Positions 35,561 to 45,557 of a DNA stretch of 64,000 nt are shown here, piece by piece (the stretch's first letter is position 1; each line of letters begins with the position of its first letter). Under the pieces are notes generated by a model. The model saw only the letters and a program-made list of their open reading frames with translations, made no database searches and had not been told where the DNA came from. Source of the DNA: Geobacteraceae bacterium (lineage in GTDB: Bacteria > Desulfobacterota > Desulfuromonadia > Geobacterales > Geobacteraceae); the NCBI GenBank assembly GCA_009773645.1, contig WSYB01000001.1:224644-288643 (forward strand), read 5' to 3'. Made by a program: the position numbers and the translations under genes.

Positions 35561-36781
35561 CTAACCGCCGACTGCGCCGGCCAGCTTGAAGATCGGCAGA
35601 TACATGGCGACGACCAGTCCGCCGACCGTCGTGCCGAGAAACACCATCAGGAGCGGCTCCATCATGGAGGTCAAAGCCCCCACGGCATCGTCCACCTCAT
35701 CGTCGTAAAAGTCGGCGATCTTGTTGAGCATGGCGTCCATGGCGCCGGTTGCCTCGCCGACCGATATCATCTGCACCACCATGGGCGGGAACACCCCGCA
35801 CTCCTCAAGGGGTTCCGCTATGGTCTTCCCTTCGGAAATCGCCTGGCGCACCTTGTAGATGGCCTCTTCCACGATCTTGTTGCCGGCCGTCTTGGCGACA
35901 ATCTCCAGGCCGTCCATGATCGGCACGCCGCTCGAAATCATGGTCCCCAGAGTCCTGGTGAATTTGGCCACCGATACCTTTCTGATCAACGGGCCGACGA
36001 TCGGCGCCTTCAGGGCCAGACTGTCGATCAGCTTGCGCCCTTTCGCAGTGGCGTAATACTTTTTAAAGGCGGCGGACAAAACAAAAAAGCCGACGATCAT
36101 GACGATGAGGTATTTCTTCAAGAAATTGCTGAGGGCGATGACAAATTTGGTGGGCGCCGGCAGATCACTGCCAAAGTCGGCGAACATCTTGGCAAAGGTG
36201 GGAATGACGAACACCAGAATAACGCCGATCACGATGACCGCGATGGACATGATGGTGGCGGGGTAGACCATGGCCCCCTTAACCTGCTTCTTCAGCTTCA
36301 TCGCCTTTTCAATATAGGCGGCGAGCCGATTGAGGATGGTGTCGAGAATCCCCCCCACCTCACCGGCCGCCACCAGGTTGACGTAGAGCTGATCGAAGGC
36401 CTTGGGATGTTTGGCAAGGGCGTCGGCAAAGGTTGAGCCGCTCTCCACATCCTCTTTCACTTTGTACAGGATACTTTTAAAGGCCTGCTTATCCTGCTGC
36501 CCGGCGAGGATATCGAGGCACTGCACCAGCGGCAGACCCGAGTCGATCATGGTGGCGAATTGCCGGGTAAAGACGACCAGCTCCTTGGTTTCCACCTTTC
36601 CGCCGCCGAAGCTCGGCAGCTTCAGCTCCATGCTGAGGCCTTTCCCCTCCTCCTTGACGGAAATTCCGGTAAACCCGTATCTCTTAAGCTGTGCCTCGAC
36701 CAGAGCCGTACTTGTGGCTTCCATCACGCCCTTTTGCTGCGATCCGGCCTTGCTCCTGGCTTCCCAATTAAATTTTGACAT
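35561..36781 (-). CDS. pilC: type IV pilus inner-membrane platform protein PilC
   Basis: Platform protein of 406 residues with two type II secretion F domains (about 70-195 and 272-395). Hallmarks: FTRQFATMIDSGLPLVQCLDIL, AAGEVGGILDTILNRLA, a membrane span (ATIMSIAVIVIGVILVFVIP), then KFTRTLGTMISSGVPIMDGLEI and GEATGAMDAMLNKIADFYD. It couples the PilB and PilT motors to pilin extraction. Between pilT (26 bp) and pilS (4 bp). Confidence 0.96.
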   Translation of the reverse strand: MSKFNWEARSKAGSQQKGVMEATSTALVEAQLKRYGFTGISVKEEGKGLSMELKLPSFGGGKVETKELVVFTRQFATMIDSGLPLVQCLDILAGQQDKQAFKSILYKVKEDVESGSTFADALAKHPKAFDQLYVNLVAAGEVGGILDTILNRLAAYIEKAMKLKKQVKGAMVYPATIMSIAVIVIGVILVFVIPTFAKMFADFGSDLPAPTKFVIALSNFLKKYLIVMIVGFFVLSAAFKKYYATAKGRKLIDSLALKAPIVGPLIRKVSVAKFTRTLGTMISSGVPIMDGLEIVAKTAGNKIVEEAIYKVRQAISEGKTIAEPLEECGVFPPMVVQMISVGEATGAMDAMLNKIADFYDDEVDDAVGALTSMMEPLLMVFLGTTVGGLVVAMYLPIFKLAGAVGG

Positions 36782-36807
36782 TGTTCCTCCTCATAAAACC
36801 GGCCAAC

Positions 36808-37905
36808 CTACCTGAGAGGTCTTCCCGCCTGATGCGGCATGCCGCCTGACGCAATCATCTGCTTCAATTCATCAGGCTCCGTAGATCTCCCCATGGCTTC
36901 TTCCAGCGAAATAAAACGTTTTACGAACAGATTGAACAGGGACTGGTTCAAGGTCTGCATGCCGAACTTTTCCTGTCCGACCTGCATCTGGGAATAGATC
37001 TGATGGACCTTGTCCTCCCGGATCAGGTTACGGATTGCGGCATTGGGGACCATGACTTCCAGGGCGAGGACCCTCCCCTGCCCGTCGGCACGGGGAATCA
37101 GGGTCTGGGAAAGGACCCCCTCCAGCACGAAGGAGAGCTGGGTCCGCACCTGCGTCTGCTGATAGGGAGGAAAGACATCTATGATGCGGTTCATGGTCTG
37201 GGCGCACGAATTGGTATGGAGAGTGGCGAAGCAGAGATGTCCGGTCTCCGCCAGCGTCAGCGCAGCCTCGATGGTTTCCAGATCGCGCAACTCGCCGATC
37301 AGGACGACATCGGGGTCCTGGCGCAGCACGTACTTCAGGGCATTCTTGAAGCTCCTGGTGTCCGCCCCCACTTCCCGCTGGTTCACCAGACACCCTTTGT
37401 GGGGATGGAGATACTCTATGGGGTCTTCTATGGTCACGATGTGATCACGGCGGTCGGTGTTTATCTTGTCTATGATGGATGCCAGGGTCGTTGACTTGCC
37501 GCTGCCGGTGGGACCGGTAACCAGGACGAGCCCCCGCGGCTTGGCGGCCAGTTCCCTTACGACCGGCGGCAGCCCCAGTTCCTCAAAGGTGAGAATTTTG
37601 TAGGGGATGACCCTGAATACTCCGGCAACCGCTCCCCTCTGGACAAAGACGTTTCCCCTGAAACGGGAGAGGCCTTTCACGCCGAAAGAGAGGTCAAGCT
37701 CATTCTCTTCCTCGTATTTATGTTTCTGGGCGTCGGTAAGAACGCTGTAGCAGAGCTGTTTGGTGTCCACCGGCGTCAGGGGGGGCAGATCCATCGGGGT
37801 CAGCTTGCCGTTTATCCGTATCTGCGGGGGGGTGTTGGTCGTGATGTGCAGGTCGGACCCCCCCCTGTCCACGAGCTCTTTCAACAGTTGATGCAGATTG
37901 GCCAT
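36808..37905 (-). CDS. pilT: type IV pilus retraction ATPase PilT
   Basis: Hexameric retraction motor, 365 residues. Walker A GPTGSGKST, Asp box TIEDPIEYLH, Walker B VLIGELRD, His box FATLHT and the PilT-specific AIRNLIREDK motif needed for retraction. N-terminal domain begins MANLHQLLKELVDRGGSDLH. It corresponds to the PilT beside pilB/pilC in Geobacter (pilT4 position). Starts 12 bp after pilB. Confidence 0.96.
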   Translation of the reverse strand: MANLHQLLKELVDRGGSDLHITTNTPPQIRINGKLTPMDLPPLTPVDTKQLCYSVLTDAQKHKYEEENELDLSFGVKGLSRFRGNVFVQRGAVAGVFRVIPYKILTFEELGLPPVVRELAAKPRGLVLVTGPTGSGKSTTLASIIDKINTDRRDHIVTIEDPIEYLHPHKGCLVNQREVGADTRSFKNALKYVLRQDPDVVLIGELRDLETIEAALTLAETGHLCFATLHTNSCAQTMNRIIDVFPPYQQTQVRTQLSFVLEGVLSQTLIPRADGQGRVLALEVMVPNAAIRNLIREDKVHQIYSQMQVGQEKFGMQTLNQSLFNLFVKRFISLEEAMGRSTEPDELKQMIASGGMPHQAGRPLR

Positions 37906-37917
37906 AACAATTTTCTC

Positions 37918-39627
37918 CTAATCATCGGCGACGGTTACCCGCAACACCTCTTCAAATGAAGTAACACCCTCGGAGAGCTTAGTGAGCCCGGACTGGCGCA
38001 TGGTCTTAATCCCCAGGCGCATCGATTCCCGCTTTATTTCGGCGGTATTTGCACCGTTCAGGATGAGTTCCCTGATCTCCTCGATCATCGGCATGACCTG
38101 GTAGAAACCGACCCGCCCCTTGTAGCCGGTGCCGTTGCATTTCGGACATCCGGCGCCCCTGTAGCAGACGTATTCCGGCGCCGCTTCCGATGGCACGCCG
38201 GCGTCGATAAGGGCCTGGACCGGGATTTCTTCTTCCACCTTGCACTCACCGCAAACCCTCCTTGCCAGTCGCTGGGCGGTTATGAGATTCACGGCGGAGG
38301 CGACCAGAAAAGGTTCAATCCCCATATTGAGCAGACGGTTAATGGTCGAAGGCGCGTCGTTGGTATGCAGGGTCGAAAGCACGAGATGCCCGGTCAATGC
38401 GGCCTTCACCCCGATTTCAGCGGTTTCGAAGTCCCGTATCTCACCGATCATGATGATGTCCGGGTCCTGGCGGAGAAAGGCGCGCAGCGCCGCTGCAAAG
38501 TTAAGACCGATGTCTTCGTGCATCTGCACCTGGTTTATGCCGGCAAAGTTAAACTCGACGGGGTCTTCAGCGGTGGAGATGTTCTCGGAGACCTTGTTCA
38601 GTTCGGAAAGCGCCGAATAGAGGGATACTGTTTTACCGCTCCCGGTCGGCCCCGTAACCAGCACCATGCCGAATGGCTTATGTATTTCCTTCATGAAATG
38701 GGCAAGCGCTTCAGGCTCATAGCCAAGCTTGGTCATATCCAGTTGCAGGTTGGACTTGTCCAGGAGCCGGAGAACTATCTTTTCACCAAATAGAGTGGGG
38801 AGGACGGAGACGCGGAAATCCATGTCCTTTCCGCCACCGAGCTTGATCTTTATCCGGCCGTCCTGGGGGAGTCGGCGTTCCGCGATATCCAGTTCCGCCA
38901 TGATTTTGATCCGGGAGGTTATGGCATTTTTCAGTTTCATGGGGGGCTTCATGACTTCGTACAGCACCCCGTCAATGCGGTATCGTACCCTGAACGTTCT
39001 TTCATAGGGCTCGATATGGATGTCGCTCGCCTTTTTCTTGATGGCGTCCGTCAGAATCAGGTTTACCAGCTTTACAACCGGTGCATCTTCAGTGGCCCTT
39101 TCCAGGGAAGAGATATCTATGTCTTCCTCTTCATCGACCACCTCAAAATCTTCCAGATTCTCCAGGTCGCTCATGACATCGGCAAGGGACGCGGATTGGT
39201 CGTAATATTTGTCTATCGCCGCTTTTATGGCGGTTTCGGAAGAAACCACCACTTCCACATTGTAGCCGGTCATGAATTTTATGTCATCGACGGCAAAGAT
39301 GTTGGAAGGATCGCACATGGCGATGATCAGTGTTGAACCTGCCCTGTTCACCGGGACGAGTTGATATTTATGGGAAATCTCAACGGGTATTATCTTGATA
39401 ACGGCAGGGTCGATCTCATATTCGGCGAGGTTGATGGATGGTACGCCGTACTGCTTGGAGAGAAAAGAGGTGAGGTCGGGTTCACTGATCAGGTTGTTCT
39501 TGATCAGGATGGAGCCCAGCCGGAGCTGCCCGCCGGATGCTTTTTGTTCCTCAAGGGCCTGTGCCAGATGTTCCGGGGCGATCAAATTATTTCGAACCAG
39601 GAGTTCTCCCAGCCTGCTTACCTGCAT
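37918..39627 (-). CDS. pilB: type IV pilus extension ATPase PilB
   Basis: Assembly motor, 569 residues. N-terminal MshEN/GSPII_E N-domain (LGELLVRNNLIAPEHLAQAL), then the ATPase core with Walker A GPTGSGKTVSLYS, Asp box STAEDPVEFN, Walker B IIMIGEIRDFET and His box STLHTNDA. A tetra-cysteine zinc site (CGEC ... CPKC) lies near residue 465-500. First gene of the pilB-T-C-S run. Confidence 0.96.
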   Translation of the reverse strand: MQVSRLGELLVRNNLIAPEHLAQALEEQKASGGQLRLGSILIKNNLISEPDLTSFLSKQYGVPSINLAEYEIDPAVIKIIPVEISHKYQLVPVNRAGSTLIIAMCDPSNIFAVDDIKFMTGYNVEVVVSSETAIKAAIDKYYDQSASLADVMSDLENLEDFEVVDEEEDIDISSLERATEDAPVVKLVNLILTDAIKKKASDIHIEPYERTFRVRYRIDGVLYEVMKPPMKLKNAITSRIKIMAELDIAERRLPQDGRIKIKLGGGKDMDFRVSVLPTLFGEKIVLRLLDKSNLQLDMTKLGYEPEALAHFMKEIHKPFGMVLVTGPTGSGKTVSLYSALSELNKVSENISTAEDPVEFNFAGINQVQMHEDIGLNFAAALRAFLRQDPDIIMIGEIRDFETAEIGVKAALTGHLVLSTLHTNDAPSTINRLLNMGIEPFLVASAVNLITAQRLARRVCGECKVEEEIPVQALIDAGVPSEAAPEYVCYRGAGCPKCNGTGYKGRVGFYQVMPMIEEIRELILNGANTAEIKRESMRLGIKTMRQSGLTKLSEGVTSFEEVLRVTVADD

Positions 39628-39969
39628 ATAAACCTCAATTGGTGGATATGGACAACGCTAAACACCGTCTGGATTACAATGACGCGCACGTGCCGATGAA
39701 TTCCGCGACCATCATACTATTGAGAGCTGTCGGTTCTTGAATTACGTGCAAGCGTAATCTTTGACTGCACGGTTTATGGAAGGTCGTTGTCAAAAAGCAT
39801 AACGTGCGCGGAATATGAATATATTTACTTTACTGTAATTCGGCAAAAAGAGAAAAACCTTTACCGAATATTTTCATTGTGCATATTTATCAAACGTTGC
39901 TCATCAAAAACATGGGTAACTATACGAAATTATTGATATCGTTTTTGGCAAACACGGGTAATTCCGCCG
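39628..39969. other. intergenic region upstream of pilB
   Basis: A 342-bp AT-rich stretch between the pilB start and the end of the O-mannosyltransferase-like gene. I see no gene, no sigma-54 match and no strong terminator; only a 6-bp inverted repeat ATTCGG / CCGAAT around 39836-39872. The pilB promoter must lie here but I cannot place it. Confidence 0.4.
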
Positions 39970-41838
39970 TCATCTTATCCCGTACCCCGATAAAATACGG
40001 ACTATCTGGCCGTTCATCTCGGGCGCTATCCTTGCTGCCGTTCGCATCTCTTCCACCCCTTCACGCGTACGGCCGACGCGGAGGAGCGTTTCCCCCGCCT
40101 CCATGTGGCTGTTTGAGTAAATCAGGATGGCCTTCCCCGTATCCAGATCCCTGAAAAACATCTCCCCGCTCAGCCCTCTGCCGTTGTAAAGGCTCCAGAC
40201 AGAGATATCGGGGAGGAGGAGTGTGCGGCCATCCTTCTCCAGTTGATAGCATATCCCCTTTTGCCGCAGAGAGAACTCGTCAAACTGGATCGAATATCTG
40301 GTCGAAAAATCGATAAAAACCGGCCTGCGCTCTATCTGTTCGGCTATCGAGAGCTTCAGGACATTTTCAGGCGGCTGTGTCTCAAGCGGGAGTGCCCTCA
40401 GCATGCTGTAACGAAACAGATGGGGGAAGGAGTCCAGATACCAGGCGAAGACCAGATGCGGGGTGTGAAGGAGATCCAGGTCCTCACGCATCTTTTCCAC
40501 CCCCTGCAGATACCAGAGCGGAAAAGCGCCGCTGTCCCCCCAGGTGTAGAGGACGGCCCCCTGGGGAAGGGTCCGCAGGGTGTTGGTTGCATAGTCGTAG
40601 GCGATATAATTCTCATGCTGGTCGTTTTCCACGTAGTGCAAGGCACATACGGTCACAGGGAGCGCCAGTAGAAAAAATCCTGCAATCACCTTCACCGGCA
40701 GAGCGCGTAATTTTTCCGCAGCAAGGGTATCCAGGGCCTTTTTCAGCAGGAAGAACATCCCAAGTCCGATAAAGACCGCGGACAGGAGATAGAGGGGGGT
40801 AAAAAACTCTTCGGTCAGAAAAATGAGATCGGGAAGGGCGTTGAAATAACCGACTATAACCAACAGAAAGAATACCACACCGATCAGGTAGGCGAGAACC
40901 TCATCCCGCCGCTTCCTCAGGAACGCAACTATGCCGATCAACAGAAGGGCCAGACCGACCCAGGTGAATTCAAAGGGGATATTGAAGGCGTTCACCTGCG
41001 CCCATAAGAGCGAGAGGTCCCTGTTGGGCTTATCCACGGGATAACCTTTCCGCAGGAAATGCCAGAGAAACTGAGTCAGGGTCTTGGGGTCCCCCCAGTT
41101 CAACAGCGGGTTTTGCGTTGCCCTTATGGGCAGGTGGAGATGGACGGAGAAACCGAGAAGCGCAAAGGCTACGGCAATCACGATCTCTTTAACGCGGCTG
41201 ACCAGCCGCCAGTCCATGGAGAGGATGAGAAAGGCGCAAGAGGGGAGCAGCAATACCATTGTCTGATGGGCGCCAAAGGCCAGCCCGCAGAGAAACGCCC
41301 CGAGATAGACATAGGCGGGGCGCTCCTCTCCCTGACGATATTTATCGCGCCACAGGAGCAGGAGATAGAAAACCATCGCCGCCAGGAAAGCTATGAGCGG
41401 ATAAGGCTTGTCGTGATTGGACTGCAGCCAGAGCCTGGCTGAAAAGGCAAAAGAAAGGGCCGCGCAGAGCGAGATCGCCCGTTTGAAAAAATCGGAAAAC
41501 GCCTTGTCCTCCGCCAGTTCTTCCCCTTCCAGAAGGTGGGAAACCAGCAGATATACGCCGTAACAGGCGATCGCCGCAGAGAAGGCAGTGGCGATGTTGA
41601 CCCGGAAGGCGATGTTGCCGAACGGCAGATAGGTAAACGGTTTGGCATAATTGATAAAGAGCGGATAACCGGGAGAGTGGGCGGACCCCAGGGAATAGAT
41701 GGCGGTAAGGAATTCGCCGCTGTCAAAAAAAGTGACGGAAGGAGCCAGGGTCAGCAGGTAAACGACCATGGGGATGATAACCGCTGAAACGGCAAAAAAA
41801 TCAACCCGTTTTAAAGCATCGGCATACGCTCTTTGCAT
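39970..41838 (-). CDS. DUF2723 membrane protein, putative O-mannosyltransferase-like
   Basis: Integral membrane protein of 622 residues with about 11 to 12 hydrophobic segments in the first 420 residues. The DUF2723 start pattern is clear (PSVTFFDSGEFLTAIYSLG, then SPGYPLFINYAKPFTYLPFG); its D-S-G-E and the following H-S-P-G-Y-P occupy the place of the catalytic loop of GT-C glycosyltransferases. The C-terminal 200 residues are soluble (periplasmic). Probably transfers a sugar from a lipid carrier to protein or lipid. Followed 6 bp upstream by a methyltransferase and a flippase-like gene. Confidence 0.85.
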   Translation of the reverse strand: MQRAYADALKRVDFFAVSAVIIPMVVYLLTLAPSVTFFDSGEFLTAIYSLGSAHSPGYPLFINYAKPFTYLPFGNIAFRVNIATAFSAAIACYGVYLLVSHLLEGEELAEDKAFSDFFKRAISLCAALSFAFSARLWLQSNHDKPYPLIAFLAAMVFYLLLLWRDKYRQGEERPAYVYLGAFLCGLAFGAHQTMVLLLPSCAFLILSMDWRLVSRVKEIVIAVAFALLGFSVHLHLPIRATQNPLLNWGDPKTLTQFLWHFLRKGYPVDKPNRDLSLLWAQVNAFNIPFEFTWVGLALLLIGIVAFLRKRRDEVLAYLIGVVFFLLVIVGYFNALPDLIFLTEEFFTPLYLLSAVFIGLGMFFLLKKALDTLAAEKLRALPVKVIAGFFLLALPVTVCALHYVENDQHENYIAYDYATNTLRTLPQGAVLYTWGDSGAFPLWYLQGVEKMREDLDLLHTPHLVFAWYLDSFPHLFRYSMLRALPLETQPPENVLKLSIAEQIERRPVFIDFSTRYSIQFDEFSLRQKGICYQLEKDGRTLLLPDISVWSLYNGRGLSGEMFFRDLDTGKAILIYSNSHMEAGETLLRVGRTREGVEEMRTAARIAPEMNGQIVRILSGYGIR

Positions 41839-41844
41839 GGTATC

Positions 41845-42591
41845 TCACCTTATGTCAGGACATTTTCGTGCAGCGGCAAAATAGCCGTTACCCAAATCGG
41901 TTTTAAAGAACAGTTTCTGCAGCAGATAAAAGGGATACATGGTAACATCATTAAAAAGCAGCCGGAATAGACCTTTCATGCTCGGGAAAAGCCACATCCC
42001 ACTGCTTTTTCTGGTTCTTTCCTCGATCAACTCATCATGGGCAAGGCGTTTTCCAATGGCACGGTCGTAGAAAGGCTTCATCAGGTTGTAGATGGGGACC
42101 CCGTACGAATATATGCAGACCGGTTCCAACCCCGCCTGTTCCATCTTGCGCCGCAGCTCTTCCCTCTCGTAACGCCTGAGGTGGCCGGAAAATTCGTCAT
42201 TTGCACCCCATTTGCCCATGTGGGCGGGCACCGTAACAACCAGATACCCTCCCGGCCGGACCTTCGCCGCCAGTTCCTTCAGGAACCCGACATCATCCGC
42301 ACAGTGCTCGAGGACCTCGGAAGCTATGACCACGTCAAAGACACCGTCAACGTCTCCGACCATTTTCTGCTCAATGGATACCGCGCCGCTCTTCAATCTC
42401 TGTCTGGCGGCCTCAAGGGCTTCGGGAGAAATGTCGGTCCCTACCCCCCTGTAACCGTAACCGGCCAGAGCAGTCAGCAGATCCCCGGCCCCGCAGCCGA
42501 CTTCGAGGAAATCCTTGACGGGGATTTCCCGGAGAAAATCGAGAATCACCCTTTTTTTTACCAGGTAACTCGGTGTCGGATACCACTCCAT
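41845..42591 (-). CDS. class I SAM-dependent methyltransferase
   Basis: Methyltransferase of 248 residues with the SAM-binding motif LEVGCGAGDLLTALAGYG (about residues 27-45), the acidic end of strand 2 (GVGTDISPEALEAAR) and VIASEVLEH. The C-terminus carries a hydrophobic stretch. It is 5 bp from the flippase-like gene and 6 bp from the DUF2723 gene. It probably modifies a lipid-linked or cell-surface sugar; substrate not determinable. Confidence 0.85.
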   Translation of the reverse strand: MEWYPTPSYLVKKRVILDFLREIPVKDFLEVGCGAGDLLTALAGYGYRGVGTDISPEALEAARQRLKSGAVSIEQKMVGDVDGVFDVVIASEVLEHCADDVGFLKELAAKVRPGGYLVVTVPAHMGKWGANDEFSGHLRRYEREELRRKMEQAGLEPVCIYSYGVPIYNLMKPFYDRAIGKRLAHDELIEERTRKSSGMWLFPSMKGLFRLLFNDVTMYPFYLLQKLFFKTDLGNGYFAAARKCPDIR

Positions 42592-42596
42592 CGCGC

Positions 42597-43616
42597 TCAG
42601 CCGCCTTGCCGGGAAGATTTCTCCCCAACGGCACGGAGAGAGATGTTACCCTGCCAGAGATAGTATAACCCCAGGAAAATCACGGGGAAGAAGCTGATGC
42701 CGTGTATTACCAGGGCAACGCTCAAGGCCTTTTCCTTTTGGATATTGAACGCCATGAGCCCGTAAACGCAGGCCGCATGGTAGGTCCCCACATAGCCGGG
42801 GGACGCGGGGACCATAACCGCAAAAACCAGGAATACCATGATGAACATGGAGGCGGTAATGGGAAGAACTATGCCGAAGGCGCGGAGCAGCATGTCTACC
42901 GGCCAGACCGCAGTGGCCCATATGAGAAGGGATAACAAGACCAGGGCAATAAGCTCCGAAGGCTTGGAGGAGAGGCGCAAGCCTTCGATGAAGGAGCCGA
43001 GCATGGGGATGGCCTTCTCGCTGACCCTGGCAGGAAAAGGCTTCAGCAGTTTTCCGATCAGGTGAAGGGTGCGGGCCGGCCGGGATTTCAGCGCCATGAG
43101 GAAAGCCACGACCCCCGCGTAGATGGCCAGGGTAACATACCCGCCCACCACCAGACCGTGCTGCACTTTTTCCATGCCCGCAGGGAGCCTGACGGTAAAA
43201 AAGGTGGCAAGAAGGATGAGAAGCACCGTAAAGCCGTCGAAGAGGCGGTCGAGGACAAGGGTGGCGAAGACGGAGCTCTTGTCGATCCCTTCCTTTTCTC
43301 CCAGCACATACGCCCGCACGAATTCACCCAGTCTCGCGGGAAGGAGATTATTGGCCATATAGCCGATTATGGTGGAGGGAAAGAGGTTGCGCAGCAAGGT
43401 TTTTTTGATCGGCAACAGAAGGAACCGCCAGCGCACCGCCCGGAAAAAATAGCTGATGAAGGTCACAAGCACCGCCGGCCAGAGATAGCGGTAGTCCATT
43501 GCCCTGAAGGCGGCCTGGAGTTTGTTGAAATCTATCTTGCGAAACAGGAGGAAGATAAAGAAAAGGCTGATGCCGATACCGATCCAGAGCTTCTTGTCCC
43601 AGCATTTTTTTGCCAA
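42597..43616 (-). CDS. lysylphosphatidylglycerol synthase TM/AglD-like membrane protein (UPF0104)
   Basis: Membrane protein of about 339 residues with eight or so helices of the LPG_synthase_TM family (PF03706), here without a soluble synthase domain. Family signatures: FRAVRWRFLL, GYMANNLLPARLGEFVRAY, LDRLFDG and VPASPGYVGTYHA. The start is TTG 43616 with an AAAGGA site, just after the ribF stop; the frame extends farther upstream inside ribF but that part (start 43682) is unlikely. Such proteins sit with glycolipid synthesis genes and may move lipids across the membrane. Confidence 0.85.
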   Translation of the reverse strand: MAKKCWDKKLWIGIGISLFFIFLLFRKIDFNKLQAAFRAMDYRYLWPAVLVTFISYFFRAVRWRFLLLPIKKTLLRNLFPSTIIGYMANNLLPARLGEFVRAYVLGEKEGIDKSSVFATLVLDRLFDGFTVLLILLATFFTVRLPAGMEKVQHGLVVGGYVTLAIYAGVVAFLMALKSRPARTLHLIGKLLKPFPARVSEKAIPMLGSFIEGLRLSSKPSELIALVLLSLLIWATAVWPVDMLLRAFGIVLPITASMFIMVFLVFAVMVPASPGYVGTYHAACVYGLMAFNIQKEKALSVALVIHGISFFPVIFLGLYYLWQGNISLRAVGEKSSRQGG

Positions 43617-43618
43617 AA

Positions 43619-44581
43619 TCAGTCCTTTGTCAGATACTCGTGATATTCGATAATGGTTGCCGTGCCCAGAATCTCTCTGCATCGCGCCACATCGGAGCTG
43701 ATCGCCTTTTGCAGGGCATCCGCATCTGCAAATCTCTTTTCGTCACGGATCCTGTCCACAAAATAGATCCGGATCTCCCGTCCGTAAAGGTCGCCCGAGA
43801 AGTCAAATATAAACACCTCGATGGCAATCGCCTCATCCCCGAAGGTCGGGTTGTCGCCGATGTTGCACGCCCCGTCGTAGGTAGCCTCGCCGACCTTGAC
43901 CTTAACGGCGTAAACGCCGTTCTTGGGGAGCAGGTCTTTCTCCGTTTCAAGATTGGCCGTCGGGAAACCGAGCCCTTGGCCCCTGTGGTGGCCGTGAACC
44001 ACCCGGCCGCTTATGGAATAATGGCGGCCCAGCAGGGGGACAACACCCTTAACGTCGCCATTGGCAATCATGCTCCGTATGGTGGTACTGCTGAACACGG
44101 TCTCGCCTGTTCCGATCGGCTCCAGCACCTCGACATCAAAGCCGCATTCAGCGCCCAACCGCCGTAATAACGCCGCGTTCCCTTCTCTGTTGCGACCGAA
44201 GGCGTAGTCGTAACCGATGATGAGCTTTTTCGTCCCGATTCTCTCAACCAGGATTTTACGGACGAACTCCTCTGCGGAGATGGCGGCAAATTCACCGGAA
44301 AAGGGGATTTCGACCAGATAATCGATGCCAGATGCCTCGATAAGGGTCTCCTTTTCGGTACAAGTATTGATGAGACGCAGTTTTTTCCCGGCTGGGAGCA
44401 CCTTGAGCGGATGCGGCACAAAGGTTATCACCGCCGATACCCCGCCTAGCGCGGCGGCGGCTCGCCTTACCCGGCGGAATATCTCCCGGTGCCCCAGATG
44501 CACCCCGTCAAAGTTACCGATGGTGACAACGGCATTGGGGAGTTTTTCCCGGATTTCTTCCAGACTTCTGAAAATTACCAT
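43619..44581 (-). CDS. ribF: bifunctional riboflavin kinase/FAD synthetase
   Basis: Makes FMN and FAD from riboflavin, 320 residues. N-terminal nucleotidyltransferase with VVTIGNFDGVHLGHREIF and SSTTIRSMIANGDV; C-terminal flavokinase with GHHRGQGLGFPTANL (PTAN) and NIGDNPTFG. Standard length. Starts 20 bp after tatC. Confidence 0.96.
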   Translation of the reverse strand: MVIFRSLEEIREKLPNAVVTIGNFDGVHLGHREIFRRVRRAAAALGGVSAVITFVPHPLKVLPAGKKLRLINTCTEKETLIEASGIDYLVEIPFSGEFAAISAEEFVRKILVERIGTKKLIIGYDYAFGRNREGNAALLRRLGAECGFDVEVLEPIGTGETVFSSTTIRSMIANGDVKGVVPLLGRHYSISGRVVHGHHRGQGLGFPTANLETEKDLLPKNGVYAVKVKVGEATYDGACNIGDNPTFGDEAIAIEVFIFDFSGDLYGREIRIYFVDRIRDEKRFADADALQKAISSDVARCREILGTATIIEYHEYLTKD

Positions 44582-44601
44582 GGCAGCAAGTTCCCGCTTC
44601 C

Positions 44602-45483
44602 CTACTCCCGGTCCCCAGGTTCCGGTTCCTGTTTCCCGGCTCCCAGTTCCTCGACCTCTGCCACTGCCGGCTTCTTCTTTCCGAATATGAGCGCCACCCA
44701 GATGCTCACCTCGTACATGAGGTAGAGCGGCACCATGATCACAAACATGGTGATCAGGTCGGCGTGGAAGGCGGCAACAATGGCACTCGCCAGAACGGCG
44801 TACTTGCGGTTTCGGGCCAGCAGGCCGTAGTTGACGATCCCGAAGCGGGCGAGGAGGAGGGCCAGGATCGGCAACTCAAAGATGAGACCGAAAACCAGGA
44901 TGAGGCGTAGACAGAAATTTATGTAGGCGCTCAGGTTGAACCAGCTTCGCAGTCCTTCCGCCTCATAGGAAAGGGAAAAATTAATGATGACCGGCCAGAT
45001 GACGATGAGGAAAAAGAGCGCCCCCACGCAGAAGCTTACGGTGCTGACCGTCACGAACGGGACAGCCAGCCGCTTTTCCTTGCGGGTCAGGCCGGGAGCT
45101 ATGAAAAGCCATAGTTGATGAAAAACCACCGGGAGGGAAAGAATAAAGCCGGCGATGACCGAGATCTTGCACTGAATAAAAAAAGGCTCTAACGGCGCAC
45201 TGTAGTTGAGTTGCCTGTCCTTTACGGTCTGGGTCAGCTCCTTGTCCAGCTTATACCGGAAGTAGACGGAAGGATAGCGCTCCTTAACCTTCTGATATAC
45301 CTGTTTTTTCAATTCGGTCAGATAGGTCTGACCGGTCAGCGGTTTTTCCACAAAAGAGAGCAGGTCATTGGAAAAGTTCCATGACACCCCCATGCCGATG
45401 ACTATGGCAACGATGGACACGATCAGCCGTTTTCGCAGTTCGATCAGGTGCTCAATAAACGGCTGGACTTTTTGTTCTCCCAT
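44602..45483 (-). CDS. tatC: Sec-independent protein translocase TatC
   Basis: Six-helix core of the twin-arginine translocase, 293 residues. N-terminal HLIELRKRLIVSIVAIVIG, first periplasmic loop much longer than in E. coli (about 45 extra residues, TGQTYLTELKKQVYQKVKER...), then FILSLPVVFHQLWLFIAPGL, FELPILALLLARFGIV and YAVLASAIVAAFHADLITM. The C-terminal tail is charged and Pro/Glu-rich. tatA/B are not in the window. Confidence 0.95.
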   Translation of the reverse strand: MGEQKVQPFIEHLIELRKRLIVSIVAIVIGMGVSWNFSNDLLSFVEKPLTGQTYLTELKKQVYQKVKERYPSVYFRYKLDKELTQTVKDRQLNYSAPLEPFFIQCKISVIAGFILSLPVVFHQLWLFIAPGLTRKEKRLAVPFVTVSTVSFCVGALFFLIVIWPVIINFSLSYEAEGLRSWFNLSAYINFCLRLILVFGLIFELPILALLLARFGIVNYGLLARNRKYAVLASAIVAAFHADLITMFVIMVPLYLMYEVSIWVALIFGKKKPAVAEVEELGAGKQEPEPGDRE

Positions 45484-45557
45484 AAAAACTCCGGATTAAG
45501 AATTTAACCCAAAACCTTGTAACGATAACACAGCATTCATCCGATACGCAACAGCTT